12,514 bases of DNA, taken from contig JAIOSR010000366.1 of assembly GCA_021107495.1 (NCBI GenBank), forward strand, positions 1 to 12,514, in the 5' to 3' direction. The translations under genes and the position numbers were made by a program. Shown here one piece after another: positions 7,932-12,514 of the stretch (the stretch's first letter is position 1; every line of letters begins with the position of its first letter). This DNA comes from Desulfobacterales bacterium. GTDB taxonomy: Bacteria > Desulfobacterota > DSM-4660 > Desulfatiglandales > Desulfatiglandaceae. The notes below the pieces were generated by a model. That model had not been told where the DNA came from, made no database searches, and was given only the letters and a program-made list of their open reading frames with translations.

Positions 7932-7991
7932 TTTAGTCCAGCATAGAAACCGTTGCCCTTAGGGCAAGGTCAGAGTCGTTTGGCTCTGCCT
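7932..7991 (+). repeat. 60-bp dispersed double-hairpin repeat, copy A
   Basis: It starts at the base after the radical SAM stop codon and matches 12437-12496 at 57 of 60 positions. It folds as TTGCCC-TTA-GGGCAA (7953-7967) followed by CAGAGTC-GTTT-GGCTCTG (7971-7988). No T-run follows, so it is not a standard intrinsic terminator, though it could protect the 3' end of the upstream mRNA. Confidence 0.8.
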
Positions 7992-8078
7992 GAAGAATCG
8001 CTGCAAGGGTTTGAAGTGAACTAAAGTTAAGGAATTCTGTCTATTATATAAAAACAGCGGAGCGAAGCGACACCATAA

Positions 8079-8115
8079 TTTTAGGCATTTTAGATCACTT
8101 TAGACACTTTTAACT
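8079..8115 (+). repeat. Short degenerate T-rich tandem repeat, 9-10 bp unit
   Basis: Four consecutive units begin TTTTAGGCA (8079), TTTTAGATCA (8088), CTTTAGACA (8098) and CTTTTAACT (8107). The phasing is close to one helical turn. It lies in the leader region of rng, just before the structured element. It could be a protein-binding array or a U-rich single-stranded landing region in RNA. Confidence 0.5.
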
Positions 8116-8127
8116 TGTACGGCTTTA

Positions 8128-8189
8128 AGTAAAACAGCCCCTTTCAGGGGCAAACCAAAGCCTGGTCCTTTGGGCCAGGATTATTTACT
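8128..8189 (+). promoter_or_regulatory. Candidate three-way-junction RNA in the rng leader
   Basis: AGTAAA (8128-8133) and TTTACT (8184-8189) can close a stem around two hairpins: GCCCCT-TTC-AGGGGC (8137-8151) and CCTGGTCC-TTT-GGGCCAGG (8161-8179, one T-G wobble). It ends 24 nt before the rng ATG. RNase E of E. coli regulates its own mRNA through a structured 5' UTR. The placement here suggests similar self-control of RNase G, but that is inference. A small GGGA/TCCC pairing (8198-8201 with 8210-8213) could also mask the weak ribosome binding site. Confidence 0.45.
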
Positions 8190-8213
8190 TTAATCAAGGG
8201 AATAGAACATCCC

Positions 8214-9746
8214 ATGTCCAATGAACTCATTATCAATGCCAGGTCTCACGAAACCAGAGTCGCGCTTGTTGAAAACGGCATTGTTGTGGAGCTTCATATT
8301 GAGAGAAAAATCGGACAGGAATTGATGGGAAATATTTATCGGGGAAGGGTGGTAAGGGTTCTTCCGGGCATGCAGGCCGCATTTGTGGATGTTGGAATTG
8401 CAAGAACGGCTTTTCTTTTCGTATCCGATGTACACAATGATTTTTCAAGCTTTGAGCAGATGATGCTCGGAAATCAGACGGCCATTCATGACCCGGATTT
8501 TACTGTTTCCGGGGAATCACAATCCGATCAACTCCGAAACATCTCTTTTCAAATAGACGACCTACTCCATGAGGGTCAGGACATCATGGTCCAGGTGGCC
8601 AGGGAACCCATCGGCAACAAAGGGGCCCGGGTTACCTCTAACATTTCCTTTCCCGGAAGAAATCTTGTCCTGATGCCCACTGTCAACCATATTGGGGTTT
8701 CCCGCAAGATAGAGGATAAAGAGGAAAAGGAGAGGCTGAAACAGATCATACTGGAAATAAGACCGGGTGATCTCGGGTTTATTGCTCGAACGGTCAGCGA
8801 GGGTGCCTCAAAAGAGAAGTTGAAATCTGAAATGGACTTTTTGCTAAAGCTCTGGTACGACATCCAGGCAAAAATGGAAAAGGGATCAACCCCCGGGCTT
8901 TTATATAAGGAGCTGTCTATCCCCTTGAGGGCTGTTCGTGATCTGTTTACCAGGGAAGTAGATCGGCTGGTTATCGACTCGATTGAAGACTATGAAAAAA
9001 TTATGGGCTTCATCGGGACGTTTGCCCCAAGATTGAAACATTCCGTGGAACTATATGAGGGGCTTGAGCCCATTTTTGACGATTTTGGGATTGAAATGGA
9101 AATTTCCCGTGCCTTGGGAAACAAGATATGGTTGAAATCGGGGGGCTACATTGTAATTGAAATGGCTGAGGCCCTTACACCCATAGATGTTAATACCGGG
9201 AGCTATGTGGGCAAGAGAAATCTGGAAGAGACTATTTTGAAAACAAACCTGGAGGCGGCCAAAGAGATCGCCTACCAGTTGCGATTCAGAAATATAGGTG
9301 GTCTTGTTGTGATCGACTTCATTGACATGGAAAGGAAAGCCAACCGGGAACGTGTTTTTTTAGCGCTCAAGGAGGCCTTCAGCAAAGATAGGGCCAAAAC
9401 CAACATCCTTCCCATGTCGGACCTGGGTCTTATTGAGATGACGCGAAAGAGGACGCGTGCAAACCTGAACAGCCTGTTGACAGAACCCTGTTCTTACTGT
9501 GATGGAAGTGGCCTCCTTAAATCCAGACAGACCATATGTTATGAGTTATTCAGGGACCTGGAAAGAGAGTGCGCTACCTCTGGAGAAGGGGGACAGGTCT
9601 TTGTGATTGTGAACCCGGAAATTGACAGTTTTTTAAGGGAAGAAGAGCAGGAATCGGTAATAGAACTGGAAAAAAGGGCAGGGAAACGAATTATAATTAC
9701 TGCAAAAAAAAATTTTCACCTTGAACAATATGAGATAAACGTCTAA
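8214..9746 (+). CDS. rng: Ribonuclease G (RNase E/G family)
   Basis: Mg-dependent endoribonuclease that cuts A/U-rich single-stranded RNA with a 5'-monophosphate preference; the E. coli enzyme matures 16S rRNA 5' ends and degrades mRNAs. Length is 510, against 489 in E. coli RNase G. The S1 domain spans about 35-130 (GNIYRGRVVRVLPGMQAAFVD) and contains an insert about 20 residues longer than in E. coli. The 5'-sensor residues Arg192-Thr193 (FIARTVSEG), catalytic Asp325 (PIDVNTG) and Asp368 (VVIDFIDM), and the zinc-link CSYC (Cys426, Cys429) are all present. There is no long C-terminal scaffold, so it is RNase G rather than E, and the C terminus (HLEQYEINV) fits. The ATG at 8214 gives the usual family N terminus (ELIINARSHETRVA). 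The AGGG at 8197-8200 is weak and 13 nt away, which fits regulated translation. It follows the radical SAM-DUF2344 gene by 282 bp. Confidence 0.95.
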   Translation: MSNELIINARSHETRVALVENGIVVELHIERKIGQELMGNIYRGRVVRVLPGMQAAFVDVGIARTAFLFVSDVHNDFSSFEQMMLGNQTAIHDPDFTVSGESQSDQLRNISFQIDDLLHEGQDIMVQVAREPIGNKGARVTSNISFPGRNLVLMPTVNHIGVSRKIEDKEEKERLKQIILEIRPGDLGFIARTVSEGASKEKLKSEMDFLLKLWYDIQAKMEKGSTPGLLYKELSIPLRAVRDLFTREVDRLVIDSIEDYEKIMGFIGTFAPRLKHSVELYEGLEPIFDDFGIEMEISRALGNKIWLKSGGYIVIEMAEALTPIDVNTGSYVGKRNLEETILKTNLEAAKEIAYQLRFRNIGGLVVIDFIDMERKANRERVFLALKEAFSKDRAKTNILPMSDLGLIEMTRKRTRANLNSLLTEPCSYCDGSGLLKSRQTICYELFRDLERECATSGEGGQVFVIVNPEIDSFLREEEQESVIELEKRAGKRIIITAKKNFHLEQYEINV

Positions 9747-9758
9747 AATAAAGGATAA

Positions 9759-9898
9759 ACCCTAATTTTATAAACCGACACCTTTAAGAACCGATTGTGC
9801 TCGAAGCAAAGTACTTCCTGCCAGATTTGGACTGAGCTCAGCCACATTCGACTTACTCTGGCATATCTTTCCGCGGTGTAGGTCCGCAAAGTTAGGGT
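9759..9898. repeat. Nested inverted repeats between rng and the PP2C gene
   Basis: The 155-bp gap is framed by ACCCTAA (9759-9765) and TTAGGGT (9892-9898). Inside, TGCCAGA (9819-9825) and TCTGGCA (9857-9863) flank the perfect palindrome CTGAGCTCAG (9832-9841). No clear promoter or T-run terminator is seen. The outer right arm overlaps the only Shine-Dalgarno-like bases (AGGG) before the ATG at 9902, so folding could affect translation. Confidence 0.45.
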
Positions 9899-9901
9899 CA
9901 A

Positions 9902-10801
9902 ATGTCAAAAAACCGGTTTGAGGGTATTATGAAACCACCTTTAATCAATGCTTCAGGCTTGACGGACGTGGGTCTCAAGAGAGAGGGAAACGAGGACTCT
10001 TTCTCCACGGATGATAGACTGCAGCTCTATATTGTGGCGGACGGAATGGGGGGGCACTTGGCCGGGGAAGTTGCCAGCCGGATGGCCGTGGATCTAATCA
10101 ACAAGAGCTTTCAAGAGTGGACGGCCGAAAATACCGCGGAAGAGGAACTGTTTGGATATCCCGACCCCTCACTTTCCAGGACCGGTAACTATGTAAAGGG
10201 AAGCATTCAGTTGGCCAATAAGGTCATCCATGAAATGGCGACCCAGTACGAGCAATACCACGGTATGGGGACTACCGTGGCTGTTCTGGCGGTTGAGCCC
10301 GGACTTATTATCTCTGCCAATGCAGGGGACAGTCCTATTTTTATGGTAAGGAATGGTGTGATCGAAAAAATATCCAAAGACCACACCATTGTTGCCGAAC
10401 AGGTTGAAATGGGAGTAATGACACCCGAAGAGGCCGAGGCCTCTCCCATGAAACATATGTTGACCAGGAATTTGGGCTCGGCCGAAGAAGTGGAGCCGGA
10501 CATCTTTGAGATTGAACCGGCCAATAACGACCGTTTTGTTTTGGCCAGTGACGGTCTGACAGATCTGGTAACGGAAGAAGAGATACTGCGGATGGTGGAA
10601 ACACAGGATGACCCTGAAACCCTTTGCCGGGATTTTGTGGATATCGCTTTGAGCAGGGGCGGGCACGATAATACGACGGTCGTTTCAGTGTATGTTGAAG
10701 GAGTTCAAAAACAAAACACAGGGCCGTTAAAGGGGATTGGGACAATAATGGCGGATATCTTAACACTGATTCAGAAAATAACTAAAAAATTTAGACCTTA
10801 A
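9902..10801 (+). CDS. PP2C-family Ser/Thr protein phosphatase (PrpC-like)
   Basis: Metal-dependent phosphatase removing phosphate from Ser/Thr of proteins, normally opposing Hanks-type kinases. The PP2C core is complete. It has REGNEDS (27-33, metal Asp32), VADGMGGHLAGEVAS (Asp47), GMGTTVAVLAV (121-131), SANAGDS (138-144), SKDHTIV (158-164), LTRNLG (187-192), ASDGLTD (Asp217) and GGHDNTTVVSV (Asp256). After the domain, residues 274-299 form an unusual tail with a hydrophobic stretch followed by KITKKFRP, which could be an amphipathic membrane- or partner-binding helix. Start: the ATG at 9902 has only AGGG 4 nt upstream. Met10 (ATG at 9929, preceded by GAGGG) also fits and would begin MKPPLINASGLTD; the family needs neither extra nine residues. 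An FHA gene follows after a repeat element. No kinase is in the window, so the target is unknown. Confidence 0.93.
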   Translation: MSKNRFEGIMKPPLINASGLTDVGLKREGNEDSFSTDDRLQLYIVADGMGGHLAGEVASRMAVDLINKSFQEWTAENTAEEELFGYPDPSLSRTGNYVKGSIQLANKVIHEMATQYEQYHGMGTTVAVLAVEPGLIISANAGDSPIFMVRNGVIEKISKDHTIVAEQVEMGVMTPEEAEASPMKHMLTRNLGSAEEVEPDIFEIEPANNDRFVLASDGLTDLVTEEEILRMVETQDDPETLCRDFVDIALSRGGHDNTTVVSVYVEGVQKQNTGPLKGIGTIMADILTLIQKITKKFRP

Positions 10802-10805
10802 CATG

Positions 10806-10954
10806 GATGGACTCGTAAAAAGTCCATCTACAGGGCGAGGGCGGGTAAGCCCCGGCCTGGGGTGGGGGTGGAACCATTTGAATTCACTTCAAATGGCGGG
10901 GGAGGGGAAGCCCTCCTCCGCTGAGTAAAAAGGCGCAGAGCGACTTTTTACGAG
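10806..10954. repeat. MITE-like element with perfect 13-bp terminal inverted repeats
   Basis: CTCGTAAAAAGTC (10812-10824) is exactly inverted at 10942-10954 (GACTTTTTACGAG). The left end also forms its own perfect 8-bp hairpin, GATGGACT/AGTCCATC (10806-10813 with 10821-10828), so two folds compete. Inside are hairpins CCCC-GGCCT-GGGG (10850-10862), CCATTTGAA/TTCAAATGG (10874-10896) and GGAGGG-GAAG-CCCTCC (10901-10916). It begins 4 nt after the PP2C stop codon, is GC-rich against AT-rich flanks, and has no coding frame. It is probably a non-autonomous mobile element or REP-like unit. The gap continues to 11168 with AT-rich DNA that includes the promoter of the next gene. Confidence 0.72.
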
Positions 10955-11116
10955 GTTATCAACATTGATGTCTATGCAACGTTTGGTAAAGACCCATTTT
11001 GACAGATCGACTTCTTTCCGGATGGAGGCATGCCAAAACAGTTAAATTTTCTTCATTAAGCGGGTTTTTAAGCTGTTAATTATTGAGATATTACAAATTT
11101 ATCTTGCAATTTTATA

Positions 11117-11122
11117 TATAAT
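11117..11122 (+). promoter_or_regulatory. -10 box for the FHA gene
   Basis: A perfect TATAAT lies in a strongly AT-rich stretch, 46 nt upstream of the ATG at 11169. No good -35 hexamer is found at 16-18 nt; the nearest, TTACAA at 11091, gives 20 nt. The gene also has a strong AGGGGG ribosome binding site (11156-11161, 7-nt spacing). An independent promoter is likely, since the MITE-like element separates it from PP2C. Confidence 0.5.
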
Positions 11123-11168
11123 GGTCTAATATATATCTAATTATGCGTAAAATTTAGGGGGATACATC

Positions 11169-11891
11169 ATGGCCAGACTTATTCTGACGTTTAATAAGCA
11201 GGTAATTAAAGAATTCCCTTTTGCAAAAGACGGCATGACCATTGGCCGGAAGCCTGAAAATTATATCCAAATCGACAATCTGGCTGTGTCAAGTTTTCAT
11301 GCACGAATTGATAAGACCGGCTCGGACTTCATTTTAACAGACCTCCAAAGCACAAACGGAACATTCATAAAAGACAAAAAGATAGTAACCCACAAGCTGA
11401 AACATGGGGATAACGTCGTCATAGGGAAACATGTCCTTCTCTTTTTGGCATCTGAGAAAGGTGCGGTGGAGAAAGCGGTCGAAAGCGAGCCTATGGACAT
11501 GGACAAGACCATGATGCTGGATACTGCAAAACAGCGCGAAATGTTAGCCAAGGCTCAGGCAACTGTCGGCGCAAAGCCAGCTGCGGCAGAGAAAATCGGC
11601 GTACTGAGCTTTTTGGAAGGGGCCATGGAAGGCGAAATAGAATTGGTTAAAAAGCTCACCAGGGTTGGCAAATCGGAAAATTCAGAGGTTAGACTGTCCG
11701 GTCTGATGATGGGGGCCACGGCGGCCACCATCAGCAAGCGTCCTTCGGGTTACACTATCAGCTTTGCCGGTGGTATGACAAAAGTGAAGGTCAACGGGCA
11801 GGTTGTAAAGGAAAGTGTGCCATTAAAGGACTTCGATACCATAGAGATCGGTTCTCACAAATGCCAATTTTACATGAAAGACGCTAAATAG
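11169..11891 (+). CDS. Two-FHA-domain phosphopeptide-binding protein
   Basis: A soluble 240-residue protein. The N-terminal FHA domain (about 3-95) is canonical: GMTIGR (22-27), Ser41/His44 in SSFHARI, and QSTNGTF (60-66), so it should bind phosphothreonine. A linker (about 96-140) contains MDMDKTMMLD (109-118), a lone Thr114 in acidic context that looks like a possible phosphosite. A second FHA-like fold (about 143-236: LTRVGKSENSEVRL, ATISKRPSGYTISF, VKVNGQVV, FDTIEIGSHKCQFYM) has GK instead of GR and lacks the Ser-x-x-His pair. It is therefore probably degenerate and used for protein contacts. FHA proteins commonly partner with Ser/Thr kinases and PP2C phosphatases, and a PP2C gene lies 367 bp upstream. 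The start is set by AGGGGG 7 nt before the ATG. Its target is unknown. It converges with the zinc-ribbon gene with only 5 nt between stops. Confidence 0.92.
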   Translation: MARLILTFNKQVIKEFPFAKDGMTIGRKPENYIQIDNLAVSSFHARIDKTGSDFILTDLQSTNGTFIKDKKIVTHKLKHGDNVVIGKHVLLFLASEKGAVEKAVESEPMDMDKTMMLDTAKQREMLAKAQATVGAKPAAAEKIGVLSFLEGAMEGEIELVKKLTRVGKSENSEVRLSGLMMGATAATISKRPSGYTISFAGGMTKVKVNGQVVKESVPLKDFDTIEIGSHKCQFYMKDAK

Positions 11892-11896
11892 TAGCC

Positions 11897-12124
11897 TCAA
11901 TCCTTCTTGTGTTTTCTTTTTATCGCGATCAATCCTTCTTCAACCTGTTTTTTTGTGAAGGTTTTCTGGCACTTGGTGCATTGATATACTTCTTCTATGA
12001 ACCGGTCATAGATGAGATCGTCGGAAAAGTTAACACCGTGAAATCGAAGTGAAAAACTGTAAACGAGCTTAAAGTCTCTATTTTCACATTCGTCACATAA
12101 AAAATATTCCTGGATATCATCCAT
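11897..12124 (-). CDS. Small zinc-ribbon protein, 75 aa, function unknown
   Basis: I do not recognise a named family. The protein has two CxxC knuckles, LCDEC (Cys10, Cys13) and QCTKC (Cys49, Cys52), 35 residues apart, which would bind one zinc ion. Between them is an aromatic/basic and acidic stretch (YSFSLRFHGVNFSDDLIYD). The C terminus is lysine-rich (AIKRKHKKD), as in small nucleic-acid- or ribosome-associated zinc ribbons. Coding status is supported by a strong GGAGGAA (12131-12137, complement) 6 nt before the ATG and by the paired cysteine spacing. It runs toward the FHA gene with 5 nt between the stop codons, so transcripts must overlap or end in one another. No clear promoter is seen; the upstream region is the hairpin array at 12163-12273. 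Confidence 0.8.
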   Translation of the reverse strand: MDDIQEYFLCDECENRDFKLVYSFSLRFHGVNFSDDLIYDRFIEEVYQCTKCQKTFTKKQVEEGLIAIKRKHKKD

Positions 12125-12162
12125 CCGTGCTTCCTCCCCCGAAGAGCATATGTTTTTTTTAA

Positions 12163-12273
12163 ATCAAAAGAATTCCTCGATGCTCTGCATCGGGGTTAAA
12201 TGAAAATTCCTTTTGATACCTCGCAGCTCTGCTGCGGGGTAGTTCATTGTCCTATCTTCCCCCGCATAGCGGG
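12163..12273 (+). repeat. Array of three hairpins, two of them related by compensatory changes
   Basis: Hairpin X is CCTCGATG-CTCTG-CATCGGGG (12175-12195). Hairpin Y is CCTCGCAG-CTCTG-CTGCGGGG (12219-12239). Hairpin Z is CCCGC-ATA-GCGGG (12261-12273). X and Y share the loop and outer bases and differ by paired changes inside the stem. X also sits inside a long outer stem, ATCAAAAGAATT (12163-12174) with AATTCCTTTTGAT (12205-12217), with one bulged base. The shared T pairs with G only in plus-strand RNA, which hints at the transcribed orientation. Confidence 0.6.
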
Positions 12274-12339
12274 ATCTTCGACAAACGTGAATTTTTTACC
12301 TTGTTCTAATGTTTTTTACAATCTTTTTTTGTAATTTAT

Positions 12340-12514
12340 TCGCCTTCACCAGAATATCCGGTAGCTTGATGCAGGTGTGACCAACCTCCTGGGCTGCGGC
12401 CCGAAAGAGATGGTGAGGCGAGCCGGGCCGAAGCGTTTTAGTCCAGCATAGAAACCCTTGCTCTTAGGGAAAGGTCAGAGTCGTTTGGCTCTGCCTTTGA
12501 GCTTTGTGCCTAAA
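12340..12514. repeat. Repeat region with 60-bp double-hairpin repeat, copy B (12437-12496)
   Basis: 12437-12496 matches 7932-7991 at 57 of 60 positions. The differences are at 12457, 12462 and 12470; the last two weaken the first hairpin while the second stays perfect. Upstream, 12380-12435 is GC-rich with CGGCCCG/CGGGCCG self-complementarity and looks like more of the same element, which copy A lacks. A minus-strand frame of about 42 codons without a start runs through it. The rest of 12274-12340 is AT-rich, with one TTACAA/TTGTAA hairpin (12316-12334) and no gene. The element may continue past the window edge. Confidence 0.6.

Noticed and set aside
7932..7991. Intrinsic terminator after the radical SAM gene
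   Set aside because: Two good hairpins exist but no T-run follows either, and the same sequence occurs as a repeat elsewhere.
12163..12273. CRISPR array
   Set aside because: The repeated units are hairpins with differing stems, not identical direct repeats with uniform unique spacers, and no cas gene is present.
12375..12496. Start-less minus-strand frame of about 42 codons ending in SSYRIFW
   Set aside because: It is encoded by the GC-rich repeat, has no start codon, and overlaps another open frame; it is best read as an artefact of the repeat.

Overview
The window looks like chromosome of a sulfate-reducing-type Desulfobacterota (deltaproteobacterium, probably Desulfobacterales). This is inferred from gene content and protein style: a methylmalonyl-/propionyl-CoA carboxyltransferase with a free-standing biotin carrier, a PilC/PilS pair, a fused radical SAM-DUF2344 protein next to RNase G, and PP2C and FHA signalling proteins. 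It is also suggested by intergenic DNA full of small hairpin-rich repeats. No rRNA, tRNA, CRISPR array or transposase gene was found.

Layout. 1-1841 is a minus-strand acyl-CoA carboxylase module: a small biotin carrier (1629-1841, GTG start) and then the carboxyltransferase (1208 running off the left edge), separated by about 420 bp of repeat-like, fold-prone DNA. A strong sigma70-type promoter (2017-2044, minus strand) drives it. 2477-7931 is a tight plus-strand run of pilC, a pilS-like histidine kinase and a radical SAM-DUF2344 fusion, with gaps of about 12 nt or less. 8214-9746 is rng (RNase G), preceded by a 282-bp leader carrying a dispersed repeat, short T-rich tandem repeats and a possible three-way-junction RNA. 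9902-10801 is a PP2C Ser/Thr phosphatase, followed by a MITE-like element with perfect 13-bp inverted ends. 11169-11891 is a two-FHA-domain protein with its own -10 box. 11897-12124 is a convergent 75-aa zinc-ribbon protein. 12125-12514 holds no gene, only hairpin repeats, including a second copy of the 60-bp repeat found after the radical SAM gene.

How the genes work together. The carrier and carboxyltransferase belong to propionate/methylmalonyl-CoA metabolism. PilC and PilS belong to type IV pili, but the usual partners (pilB, pilT, pilR) are absent here. The radical SAM-DUF2344 and RNase G pair is a recurrent neighbourhood of unknown function that suggests RNA processing or modification. 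PP2C and the FHA protein look like the eraser and reader of a phosphothreonine circuit whose kinase lies elsewhere. The most notable non-genic signals are the repeat elements placed directly against stop codons or a ribosome binding site, and the structured leader of rng.
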